A DNA stretch of 11,533 nt from Anaerolineaceae bacterium (GCA_011620505.1 WOZA01000157.1:1-11533); one strand, 5' to 3'; shown: positions 1 through 7,443, numbered from the stretch's first letter. The notes: generated from the sequence alone by a model not told the origin. A program made the numbers and translations.

Positions 1-11
1 GATGCTTCGCC

Positions 12-71
12 CCTACGAAATCTTACGGGTTGAAAATCGGGTTGAAAATCGCCGTCCAGCCTACGAAATCT
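12..71 (+). repeat. Short direct repeats upstream of the glycosyltransferase
   Basis: A perfect 12-base unit GGGTTGAAAATC occurs twice in tandem at 27-38 and 39-50. It is flanked by two copies of CCTACGAAATCT at 12-23 and 60-71. Positions 42-71 also resemble the beginning of the downstream gene (90-126), with small gaps: TTGAAAATCGCCGTCCA against ATGAAACTTGTCGTCCA, then GCCTACGAA against GCCTACAACGAA. This looks like local duplication of a gene start that has since decayed. The repeats are seen directly; the origin is inferred. Confidence 0.6.
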
Positions 72-89
72 ATCGTACAATTGATAATC

Positions 90-1112
90 ATGAAACTTGT
101 CGTCCAAATCCCAGCCTACAACGAAGCTGGGCAGTTGCCCGTCGTACTTTCCGAGATCCCGCGTCAGTTCTCCGGTGTCGACGAAGTGATCGTGCTGGTA
201 ATTGATGACGGCTCCACGGACGACACTTCCAGGGTGGCGCTGGAAAACGGCGCGGATTACGTCTTGAGGCATCGCCGCAACCGCGGTCTTTCGCGTGCTT
301 TCATCAGCGGCGTGCAATTCGCGCTAGCCCTTGGAGCAGATATCATTGTCAACACCGACGCGGACAACCAATATCCCGGCAGCGAAATCAGCAAGTTGAT
401 CGCCCCCATCCTTGCCGACCAGGCAGATCTCGTGATTGGCGACCGTCAAACATTGGCTAACGAGCATTTCACCAAAGGTAAACGCCGGATGGAGCACCTC
501 GGCAGTTCCATCATGCGGCAGGTCTCGAAAACCGATGTGCCGGATGCGGTCAGCGGATTCAGGGCATTCTCGCGCTATGCCGCCCTGCGCTTCCAGGTCT
601 ACAACCCCTACTCTTACACCCTTGAAACACTCATTCAAGCCGGCAAAGGCCAGATGAAAATCGAAAGCGTGCCTATCGAGACCAACTCTGCCTTGCGTGA
701 ATCGCGCCTGCATAAAGGCATCTTCAACTTTATCTGGCGGCAGGGCGGCGTGATCATCCGTTCCTACGTGCTCTACCAGCCTCTGCGGACCTTCATCAGC
801 ACGGGCTCCGTGTTTCTTTTGGCTGGATTGATCCTCCTGGGGCGTTTCCTGATCAGCTATCTCTTCCTCGACTTGGGCTCCCGTTACATCCAGTCAGTTT
901 CCATTGGCGGCACGCTGCTGACTGCCGGCATCACACTGATCATGTTTGGCTTCCTGGGGGATGCCGTGCGGGCAAACCGCCAGGTCGCAGAAGAAACGAT
1001 GATCAGTCAGCGGGATAAAGCGCGCCTGCCGCAGCCGGCTGACCTGCGCGAATTTCAGGGTCATCCGATTTATTCAGTCAGTAATCCTCCGGCCTTCAAC
1101 TCCCTCGAGTGA
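90..1112 (+). CDS. Membrane-anchored family 2 glycosyltransferase (polyprenyl-phosphate sugar transferase type)
   Basis: This 340-residue protein probably moves a sugar from a nucleotide donor to a lipid carrier or envelope glycan on the cytoplasmic face. The GT-A fold begins at once with KLVVQIPAYNE (residues 2-12). DDGSTDD (39-45) is the nucleotide-sugar site, DAD (90-92) the metal-binding motif, and VSGFRAFSR resembles the acceptor-side motif of dolichyl-phosphate mannose synthase-like enzymes. Two hydrophobic segments near residues 235-260 and 267-290 should anchor it, followed by a roughly 50-residue polar tail. I chose the ATG at 90 because the fold starts there; the frame stays open upstream to a TTG at 30, but those residues look unlike the family. 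No good ribosome binding site precedes the ATG. It stands alone, 94 bases before dnaE. The fold is certain; the donor and acceptor cannot be told from sequence. Confidence 0.87.
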   Translation: MKLVVQIPAYNEAGQLPVVLSEIPRQFSGVDEVIVLVIDDGSTDDTSRVALENGADYVLRHRRNRGLSRAFISGVQFALALGADIIVNTDADNQYPGSEISKLIAPILADQADLVIGDRQTLANEHFTKGKRRMEHLGSSIMRQVSKTDVPDAVSGFRAFSRYAALRFQVYNPYSYTLETLIQAGKGQMKIESVPIETNSALRESRLHKGIFNFIWRQGGVIIRSYVLYQPLRTFISTGSVFLLAGLILLGRFLISYLFLDLGSRYIQSVSIGGTLLTAGITLIMFGFLGDAVRANRQVAEETMISQRDKARLPQPADLREFQGHPIYSVSNPPAFNSLE

Positions 1113-1156
1113 AGCAATCTTAAATTATTAAAATTTTTCGAACAGCCAAATCGCTG

Positions 1157-1165
1157 TGCTATACT
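1157..1165 (+). promoter_or_regulatory. Extended -10 promoter element of the dnaE operon
   Basis: TGCTATACT matches the extended -10 pattern TGnTATAAT with one mismatch. It lies in an AT-rich gap between the glycosyltransferase and dnaE, about 40 bases before the dnaE ATG. The -35 position (about 1137-1142, TTCGAA) is a poor match, as is usual when the TG extension is present. Transcription would start near 1172. Confidence 0.5.
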
Positions 1166-1194
1166 CATAATTCACAAGGCGTTTTGATGCGCTC

Positions 1195-1199
1195 AGGAA
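1195..1199 (+). promoter_or_regulatory. Ribosome binding site of dnaE
   Basis: AGGAA ends 7 bases before the ATG at 1207, a normal spacing. It supports that start, which is also where the PHP domain begins. Confidence 0.65.
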
Positions 1200-1206
1200 T
1201 TAATTA

Positions 1207-4200
1207 ATGTCATTTGTTCATCTGCATGTACATTCTGCTTACTCTGTGCTTGACGGCTTTGGCAGCCCGTCGGCATTAGTCAAACGCGCCAAAGAACTGG
1301 GCATGCCTGCCCTCGCGCTGACCGACCACGGCACCATGTTTGGCACGCTGGATTTCTTCCAGGCAGCCACCGCGGAAGGCATCAAACCAATCATCGGGCT
1401 TGAGACTTACCTTGCCCCGCGTAGCATGCACGACAAGGACGTCTCCCGCGATAAGTACTCCTCTCACCTCGTTCTGCTGGCTGAGAACATGACCGGCTAC
1501 CACAATCTGCTTTCGATCGCGTCTGCTTCGCAGCTTGAAGGCTTCTACTACCATCCCCGCATCGACAAGGCTTACCTCGCCGATCATTCTGAAGGACTGA
1601 TTGCCTTATCCGCCTGCCTGTCCGGAGAGCTTTCCCGCGCTTTGCTGGATAACGACCCGGAGCGGGCTGAACGCAGCCTGGCATGGTACCTGGATGTGTT
1701 TGGCAAAGACCGCTATTTTCTTGAGCTGCAGGATCACGATATTTCCGAGCTTTACCGCGTCAACCGCGGCTTGATCGAGCTTTCCAAAAAGACGGACGCG
1801 AGATTAGTTGCCACCAACGATGTGCATTATGTGCGGCGTGAAGATGCCGAGCTGCAGGATATTCTGCTCTGCATCCAGACCGGAAAATTGCTCAGCGATC
1901 GCAACCGCATGCGCATGAACAACGACACCTACTACCTGCGCAGCCCGGAAGAGATGCAAAACCTGTTCTCCCAGGTGCCCGAAGCGATTAGCAACACCCT
2001 CGAAATTGCCGAGAGATGCAGCATTGATCTGACGCGCAAGGGCTATCACCTGCCTCAGTTTGAAGTGCCAGCCGGACAGACCGCCTCTACATTCCTGCGA
2101 GAACTTTGCCAGGAGGGCTTAAGGCGCAACGTTCCGGATCAGGCTGACAGCGAGGAATTCCAAAAGCGCCTGGATTATGAGCTGAGCGTTATCAATCAGA
2201 TGGGATTTGCGGAATACTTCCTGATCGTCTGGGATTTGTGCCGTTTCTCGCGCGAGAAAAACATCTGGTACAACGTACGCGGATCGGGCAATGGCTCGCT
2301 GGTGGCTTTCGCGTTGGATATCACCTCTGTGGAGCCGCTCAGTCACGGCCTGCTGTTTGAACGCTTCTTGAACCCGGACCGCGTCACCATGCCGGATATT
2401 GATCTCGATTTCCAGGATGATCGCCGCGCGGAAGTGATGGAGTACTGCAATCAAAAATACGGCGCTGATCGTGTGGCTCAGATTATTACCTTCGGCACCA
2501 TGGCAGCCCGCGGCGCAGTACGCGATGTGGGCAGGGTGATGGCCATCCCCCTGGCGGACGTGGACAGAGTCGCCAAGCTGGTTCCGGGCCCGGTGCAGGG
2601 AAAGAACGTGCCTATCACGGAATCGCTCAAGTCCTCCCCCGAATTGCGGGCCGTGTATGAATCCTCTGACCAAATGAAAACGCTGCTCGATATTGCCGGA
2701 CGGATGGAAGGAAGCCTGCGAAACGTTGGCACGCATGCTGCTGGCGTGATCATCAGTGATAAGCCGCTGACTGAATACCTCCCGCTGCACCGACCAACGA
2801 GCAATAGTGATGAACTGCCGATTAAATCCGTGGCGCAGTACGACATGGACGGCATCAACTACCTCGGTCTGCTCAAGGTGGATTTCCTGGGGCTGGTGAC
2901 CCTCACGATTATGTCCAAAGCTTGCGAGTACATCGCCCAGCGTCACGGCATTCAGCTCACCCTCAGCAACATCCCCATCGATGACCCCGAGGTCTACCAA
3001 TTCATCAGCGAAGGTCACACGGTTGGTCTCTTCCAACTGGAAGGCAACGGCATGACCCGTTACCTGATGCAGATGCAGCCGAAGACTATCCATCACGTGA
3101 TTGCCATGGTAGCGCTCTTCCGCCCCGGCCCAATGGAAAGCATCCCTGAATATATCGCCAACATGCACGGCGAAAAGCCGGTGGTCTACCAGCACGAAAA
3201 GTTGGAGCCCATCCTGCGCGAGACTTATGGGCACGCGGTTTACCAGGAACAGATCATGATCGCCGCCATGCAGCTGGCAGGCTATACCCCGGGCGAATCG
3301 GATGATCTGCGCTCGGCAATCTCGAAAAAGAAGGTCAAGGAAGTCAAAAAACACCGCGAAAAGTTCATTAAAGGCGCGGTAAAAAATGGCATTGAGCGAC
3401 AAACCGCTGAAGATATCTTTGCCCATTGGGAAGCCTTTGCGCATTACGGTTTCAATAAAAGCCATGCCACAAATTACGGCATGATTGCGGTCAAAACCGG
3501 ATACTTGAAATATCACTATCCGGTTGAGTATATGACCGCACTGCTCTCTGCCTGGAAGAACGACAACGAAAAATGCTCTACATATGTTTCGGAATGCCAC
3601 AACATGGGCATAGAAGTGCTGCCGCCAGATGTCAACAACAGCGGCTATGATTTCACCATTGAGGAGCACACCGAAGGGCGCGCTCGCATCCGATTCGGAC
3701 TTGGCGCGATCAAAAACGTGGGCCAGGGGCCGGTGGAAACGATCATTCAGGCTCGCGGTCACCAGGCGTTTTCAGACCTGAATGATTTCATCCGGCGGGT
3801 TGACTTGCGCCAGGTGGGCAAGCGTCCATTGGAATGCCTGATTAAAGTGGGCGCATTGGATTCCTTCGGTCCACGTAAAGCGCTGCTGCGCTCAATTGAC
3901 CAGATGGTCAATGTTTCTGCCAGCAATATCAAGGCGATCGAAATGGGTCAGCTCGACCTGTTTGGTGGCGGAACGGTGGCTCTGCCCCAGGTGATCCTGC
4001 CCACCAACGTGCATGTGGACACCAACGAGCAACTTGGATGGGAGAAAGAACTGCTTGGTCTCTACGTTTCCGACCATCCGTTGAGTTCGTACATGTCGCA
4101 GATTGCCGATAAGATCAGCCACAATTCCAATCAGCTGGCTGAGGTCGAGACAAACAGCAAGGTTACCATCGGCGGACTGGTCAAACGCGTTCAGCCGATC

Positions 4201-5046
4201 CTGACAAAAAAGAACCAAAATATGGCTTTTGTCACCATTGAGGACCAGTCCGGCGAAGTGGATCTGGTGATGTTCCCGGCAGTGTGGGAACGCGACAACC
4301 GCATGGTGGAGCAGGGCAGCCTGCTGGTGGTGGAGGGCAAGCTGCAACACCAGGAACGCGGAACTTCCGTTTTGGTCGATCGTGTCAGCCGGATCGGGAT
4401 GGATGACACAGCCGGGGAATTGTTTAACCAAAACAGCGGCAAACAATATGAGCGCTTGCTCGAAAACTACCTGCCTGATCTCCGCATTCTGGCGCGTTAT
4501 CGGGTCGGAGAGGCTGCGGAAGCGAACCGGGTTGAAGAGCCCGAACAGTTGGACGAGTTCGAAGAGGTTGAGGATCAACTCTGGCGGGTAGGTTTCGATC
4601 TGGATGATGACAATCAAGCGGGCACATTTTCAGTTGAAGAACCTGAAATACTTGAGGATCCGCCCCAACTTGAGAATGAGATCCCAGATCCAATCCCTGA
4701 AGTTGAAGCGCAAACACCATTGCCACCACAGCTTCCAGCGAACTACCAACCATCGGCTGATTCGGTGAGCGTGGTCGAGAGGCGTGTGTTGGTGGTGCAG
4801 ATTGCCAAGGATGAACCCCCGGACCGCATCACCCGAAAGGTCCACCAGTTGCATGGCTGGTTGGGTTCTCATCCCGGCGAGGACCAGTTCGCTTTTCAGT
4901 TCTTTGCTGAAGGAAGTTGGCGCGAATATGTGTTTCCGAATGAAAGTGTACAAATCAGCCAAAGCCTGCTTGATCAGTTGAATGGACTTGTGGATAAAGG
5001 CAGTTTTTTTATTCGTACAGAAAGGTTTGAAATCAGGGATGAATGA
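1207..5046 (+). CDS. dnaE: DNA polymerase III alpha subunit (replicative DnaE) with intact PHP domain
   Basis: This is the catalytic subunit of the chromosomal replicase, 1279 residues (E. coli DnaE has 1160). Domains in order: PHP (about 1-210); palm and fingers of a C-family polymerase (about 280-800), with catalytic aspartates D397 and D399 in PDIDLDF and D559 in KVDFLGL; helix-hairpin-helix region (about 831-900, GLGAIKNVG); the clamp-binding motif QLDLF (915-919); an OB fold (about 985-1060); an acidic, proline-rich linker (about 1109-1180); and a final domain of about 100 residues like that ending other long DnaE proteins, a possible tau-contact region. The PHP metal ligands seem complete: H7, H9, D16, H41, E66, H87, C137, D205, H207. 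The usual GPGRGSAAGS loop reads YNVRGSGNGS. It heads an apparent operon and overlaps the next gene by 8 bases, which suggests translational coupling. Confidence 0.97.
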   Translation: MSFVHLHVHSAYSVLDGFGSPSALVKRAKELGMPALALTDHGTMFGTLDFFQAATAEGIKPIIGLETYLAPRSMHDKDVSRDKYSSHLVLLAENMTGYHNLLSIASASQLEGFYYHPRIDKAYLADHSEGLIALSACLSGELSRALLDNDPERAERSLAWYLDVFGKDRYFLELQDHDISELYRVNRGLIELSKKTDARLVATNDVHYVRREDAELQDILLCIQTGKLLSDRNRMRMNNDTYYLRSPEEMQNLFSQVPEAISNTLEIAERCSIDLTRKGYHLPQFEVPAGQTASTFLRELCQEGLRRNVPDQADSEEFQKRLDYELSVINQMGFAEYFLIVWDLCRFSREKNIWYNVRGSGNGSLVAFALDITSVEPLSHGLLFERFLNPDRVTMPDIDLDFQDDRRAEVMEYCNQKYGADRVAQIITFGTMAARGAVRDVGRVMAIPLADVDRVAKLVPGPVQGKNVPITESLKSSPELRAVYESSDQMKTLLDIAGRMEGSLRNVGTHAAGVIISDKPLTEYLPLHRPTSNSDELPIKSVAQYDMDGINYLGLLKVDFLGLVTLTIMSKACEYIAQRHGIQLTLSNIPIDDPEVYQFISEGHTVGLFQLEGNGMTRYLMQMQPKTIHHVIAMVALFRPGPMESIPEYIANMHGEKPVVYQHEKLEPILRETYGHAVYQEQIMIAAMQLAGYTPGESDDLRSAISKKKVKEVKKHREKFIKGAVKNGIERQTAEDIFAHWEAFAHYGFNKSHATNYGMIAVKTGYLKYHYPVEYMTALLSAWKNDNEKCSTYVSECHNMGIEVLPPDVNNSGYDFTIEEHTEGRARIRFGLGAIKNVGQGPVETIIQARGHQAFSDLNDFIRRVDLRQVGKRPLECLIKVGALDSFGPRKALLRSIDQMVNVSASNIKAIEMGQLDLFGGGTVALPQVILPTNVHVDTNEQLGWEKELLGLYVSDHPLSSYMSQIADKISHNSNQLAEVETNSKVTIGGLVKRVQPILTKKNQNMAFVTIEDQSGEVDLVMFPAVWERDNRMVEQGSLLVVEGKLQHQERGTSVLVDRVSRIGMDDTAGELFNQNSGKQYERLLENYLPDLRILARYRVGEAAEANRVEEPEQLDEFEEVEDQLWRVGFDLDDDNQAGTFSVEEPEILEDPPQLENEIPDPIPEVEAQTPLPPQLPANYQPSADSVSVVERRVLVVQIAKDEPPDRITRKVHQLHGWLGSHPGEDQFAFQFFAEGSWREYVFPNESVQISQSLLDQLNGLVDKGSFFIRTERFEIRDE

Positions 5047-5551
5047 TCATCAACATATCTTCCAGCCCGCTACTATATTGCGCATCAACGCGATCGGTGC
5101 GCCAGGTGAGCGGACTTTCTTCTTGCAGGGCGGTGATGCAGATAACCTCGTTACCCTCCTGATCGAGAAGGTTCAAATCCAAATGATCGCCATTGGGGCG
5201 ATCAGGATAATTGATGGAATAGAAGCCGATCAAACAGAGGATGAAAAATCGCGCGGGGATTATGACGAGGCAGAGATGGAGTTGGTCTTGCCAGTGGACC
5301 CGCTTTTCAGGGTGGATGAGGTTGCATTGGGTTACGACAAGGAAACGGATCTGCTTCTGCTGCAAGTGGCAGAGGGTGGGGCTGAAGAAGAACGCCAGCA
5401 GGTGATGTTTTGGGTCACCCGCGACAAGATGCGCAGGCTGGCGCACTGGGCACTTGAACTGGCAAGCCGCGGTAGGTCCGACGACCCCTTGCAGCCAAAT
5501 AAGGATGGCGGAAACGGCTTCCACCACAGCAACAACGGTCATAAATCCTGA
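5039..5551 (+). CDS. DUF3090 family protein lacking the usual C-terminal cysteines
   Basis: This 170-residue protein belongs to the uncharacterised DUF3090 family. The recognisable parts are GAPGERTFFLQ near the N-terminus, IEKVQIQ shortly after, an acidic middle, and MFWVTRDKMRRLAHWALELASRGR near residues 120-146. The family normally ends with a cysteine pattern of the form PCPLCG...GHxCPR.NGH, suggestive of a zinc knuckle. Here residues 147-168 read SDDPLQPNK...GFHHSNNGH: the first two cysteines become D and Q, the last becomes H, and the protein has no cysteine in this tail. Other reading frames do not restore the motif, so a simple frameshift is unlikely. The ATG at 5039 was chosen because it overlaps the dnaE stop and the family similarity begins just after; the open frame extends back to a TTG at 4982. 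In Actinobacteria this gene sits beside the SCO1664 family gene, as here. Function unknown. Confidence 0.88.
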   Translation: MNDHQHIFQPATILRINAIGAPGERTFFLQGGDADNLVTLLIEKVQIQMIAIGAIRIIDGIEADQTEDEKSRGDYDEAEMELVLPVDPLFRVDEVALGYDKETDLLLLQVAEGGAEEERQQVMFWVTRDKMRRLAHWALELASRGRSDDPLQPNKDGGNGFHHSNNGHKS

Positions 5552-5570
5552 TTCAGCGCTTTTTGCTCCA

Positions 5571-6293
5571 ATGGACGTTCAGGCCATCTTGCGCGTTTTG
5601 GAGAAGGGCAAAGTAAGGCTCCAGGGACGGTTTCTGGAAAGTTCCAATGCTACTTTTTTTGTAACTTGCCTGCTTGACGAAGAAATCCTCCAGGCTGTTT
5701 ATAAACCTGAGGCTGGGCAGACCGAACTTTATGACTTTGAACCTGCCACTCTGCCCCGCCGGGAAGTAGCCGCCTGGTTGGTGTGCCGGGCGGCAGGTTG
5801 GGATTTCGTGCCGCCAACCATACACCGAAAAGATGGGTTGCCTTTTGGGGCGGGATCATTACAGTTGTATATCGAGCATGACCCCCAAATGCACTACCTT
5901 GCTCTTGATGAAAATGAACGGGCTCCATTCCGCAAAGTAGCCCTGTTTGACCTGGTCGTCAATAATGCCGATCGCAAGTCCGGGCATCTCCTTTTTGGCG
6001 AAGATGGACGCTGGTGGGCGATTGATCAGGCTCTGTGTTTTAATGCCATGCCAAAATTGCGTACCGTAATTTGGGACTTCATTGGCGAGCCCTTTAGCGA
6101 AGAAGAAGTGACTGCTTTGCGCAGACTTGAACTGGCGCTGCAGCCAAACGCTGAGCTGAGCCAGAGCCTTGGAGAATTGCTGAGGGAGGACGAAATAGCC
6201 GCAATGCACCGGAGGTTGCACGTCTTACTCAAGCAAGGTGTGTTTCCCGAGCCTGAACCTGGTCATCGCCCCGTCCCCTGGCCGCTTGTTTGA
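5571..6293 (+). CDS. SCO1664 family protein, PI3/4-kinase-like fold
   Basis: This 240-residue protein belongs to the SCO1664 family, known from Actinobacteria and Chloroflexi and distantly like phosphatidylinositol 3/4-kinases. Visible motifs are GRFLESSNATFFV (19-31) as a glycine/serine loop, AVYKP with K45 as the likely ATP-contact lysine, RREVAAW (a probable C-helix glutamate), VPPT, FDLVVNNADRKSGH (126-139) as the catalytic-loop equivalent, and WAIDQALCF with D152 as the likely metal-binding aspartate. LRTVIWDF follows. From memory the family usually has IDHG at the metal site; here it is IDQA. The substrate is unknown and it could equally be a pseudokinase or protein kinase. It starts 19 bases after the DUF3090 stop, with no clear ribosome binding site, which suggests cotranscription and perhaps coupling. 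The ATG at 5571 fits the family start; an upstream in-frame TTG at 5454 lies inside DUF3090 and is unlikely. Confidence 0.88.
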   Translation: MDVQAILRVLEKGKVRLQGRFLESSNATFFVTCLLDEEILQAVYKPEAGQTELYDFEPATLPRREVAAWLVCRAAGWDFVPPTIHRKDGLPFGAGSLQLYIEHDPQMHYLALDENERAPFRKVALFDLVVNNADRKSGHLLFGEDGRWWAIDQALCFNAMPKLRTVIWDFIGEPFSEEEVTALRRLELALQPNAELSQSLGELLREDEIAAMHRRLHVLLKQGVFPEPEPGHRPVPWPLV

Positions 6294-6374
6294 AGGATTT
6301 TTGCGCCCTCCTCAATGACCGCTGACCCGCAAAGAACCCCATGCGCAGAGACAAACGCGCGGGATGGAATTGGC

Positions 6375-6380
6375 TATAAT
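6375..6380 (+). promoter_or_regulatory. TATAAT -10 box ahead of homoserine dehydrogenase
   Basis: A perfect TATAAT lies in the 115-base gap after the SCO1664 family gene and 28 bases before the chosen ATG at 6409. The expected start of transcription, near 6387, leaves a short leader carrying AGGTG (6400-6404) as ribosome binding site. No convincing -35 is seen. Its position argues against using the in-frame ATG at 6364, which would lie upstream of the promoter. I see no clear hairpin terminator in the gap. Confidence 0.5.
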
Positions 6381-6408
6381 TGAAAATCAAAGGAATCACA
6401 GGTGTACC

Positions 6409-7443
6409 ATGAGAGAAATACGTTTAGCACTGGTAGGATTTGGAAACGTTGGGCAAGCCTTTGCCCGCTTGTTAATGGATAAGCAGCACACACTGGAAGT
6501 CGATTATGGCATCCATCCTGTGGTTACCGGCATCATCACAGGTCGACATGCCTCCTGCATCAACCCGGCAGGAATCAACCTGGAGCAGGCTTTGTCTTTG
6601 ATCTCTCAGGGACGTCCCCTTACTGAACTTGACACCTTCAGCTTTTCGGGGGACACATTGGAATTTATCCACTCCTGCCCGGCAGACGTGATGATTGAAA
6701 CCACACCCGTCAACCCCATCAGCGGACAACCTGCCTTGAGCCATCTCCGCCAGGCCCTCGAGCACGGCATGCATATCATCACCGCCAACAAAGGTCCCGT
6801 GGTCTATGGCTATCATGAGCTTAAAGAACTTGCTGCCAGGCAGCGGCTTGGCTTTCGCTTTGAGTCAGCTGTAATGGACGGCGCGCCGATTTTCTCGCTC
6901 TTCCGCTATCCGCTGCGAGGCGCGCGTCTGCTTGGTTTTAGCGGCATCCTCAACTCCTGCACCAACCTGCTGCTCGAAAGAATGGGGCAGGGTGAAACGC
7001 TTGATGAAGCCATCGCCTATGGGGCGTCTATTGGCATCACTGAAACCGACCCCAGCAACGATGTGGACGGATGGGACGCGGCAATCAAAGTGGCAGCGCT
7101 TTCTACCGTGCTGATGGATCATCCTCTTACGCCCGTGGAAATTGATCGGGAAGGTATCCGCGGCATTACAAGGGAGATGATTGCTGAGGCAGAAGCGGCT
7201 GGCGAACGTTGGAAGTTGGTCTGCAAGGCTTACTGGCACGATGGGAACTTCATGGCCCGGGTGCGACCCGAACGGGTTGGCCCTGGATCGCCGCTCTATA
7301 GCGTGGGCGGCACCTCTTCTTTCGTTAATTTTGAACTTGACGTGCTGCCTGGACTGGGCGTGCTCGAATCGAACCCTAGCCCAAAAACCACCGCCTTTGG
7401 CATGCTCGCCGACCTGATCGACCTGGTGGGGCAGCAGGCATGA
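6409..7443 (+). CDS. hom: Homoserine dehydrogenase, short form without ACT domain
   Basis: The enzyme reduces aspartate semialdehyde to homoserine with NAD(P)H, the branch point to threonine and methionine, in the cytoplasm. It has 345 residues. The Rossmann nucleotide loop is GFGNVG (10-15). ANKGP (126-130) carries the active-site lysine K128. The catalytic core is ITETDPSNDVDGWDAAIK with E212, D214, D223 and K227. The usual GILNGTTN loop reads GILNSCTN (179-186), and the stretch SAVMDGAPIF replaces the commoner VGGGIPII, as in a short archaeal/Chloroflexi-like subgroup. There is no C-terminal ACT domain, so threonine feedback through that domain is not expected. The ATG at 6409 has AGGTG just upstream and begins immediately before the Rossmann strand. 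Its stop overlaps the folK start by 4 bases (ATGA), implying coupled translation. Confidence 0.93.
   Translation: MREIRLALVGFGNVGQAFARLLMDKQHTLEVDYGIHPVVTGIITGRHASCINPAGINLEQALSLISQGRPLTELDTFSFSGDTLEFIHSCPADVMIETTPVNPISGQPALSHLRQALEHGMHIITANKGPVVYGYHELKELAARQRLGFRFESAVMDGAPIFSLFRYPLRGARLLGFSGILNSCTNLLLERMGQGETLDEAIAYGASIGITETDPSNDVDGWDAAIKVAALSTVLMDHPLTPVEIDREGIRGITREMIAEAEAAGERWKLVCKAYWHDGNFMARVRPERVGPGSPLYSVGGTSSFVNFELDVLPGLGVLESNPSPKTTAFGMLADLIDLVGQQA

Noticed and set aside
2..205. A 67-codon frame starting at the first ATG of the window
   Set aside because: It overlaps the glycosyltransferase in another frame and its basic, arginine-rich product looks like an out-of-frame reading.
1120..1140. 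AT-rich palindromic stretch after the glycosyltransferase as a terminator
   Set aside because: There is a T run and a short AAAATTTT palindrome but no GC stem, so it does not form a convincing hairpin terminator; it more likely belongs to the dnaE promoter region.
2119..3762. A 547-codon open frame on the minus strand inside dnaE
   Set aside because: It lies entirely antisense to highly conserved polymerase sequence, its protein has no recognisable domain and is rich in H, F and V as expected from reverse-complemented codons. It is a codon-use shadow.
3892..4617. A 241-codon minus-strand open frame over the end of dnaE
   Set aside because: It is antisense to the clamp-binding, OB and linker regions of dnaE; no domain, no ribosome binding site and no separate promoter were seen.
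5471..5551. Frameshift as the cause of the missing DUF3090 cysteines
   Set aside because: The retained G-R, P-L, F and N-G-H residues are all in the same frame, and the other frames give at most one cysteine, so substitution rather than an indel explains it better.
6294..6374. Possible terminator or small gene after the SCO1664 family gene
   Set aside because: No stem followed by a T run and no open frame with a ribosome binding site was found; only the TATAAT box further on is notable.
6364..6408. Upstream ATG as start of homoserine dehydrogenase
   Set aside because: It lies ahead of the TATAAT box, would add 15 residues before the Rossmann strand unlike the family, and has a poorer ribosome binding site than the ATG at 6409.
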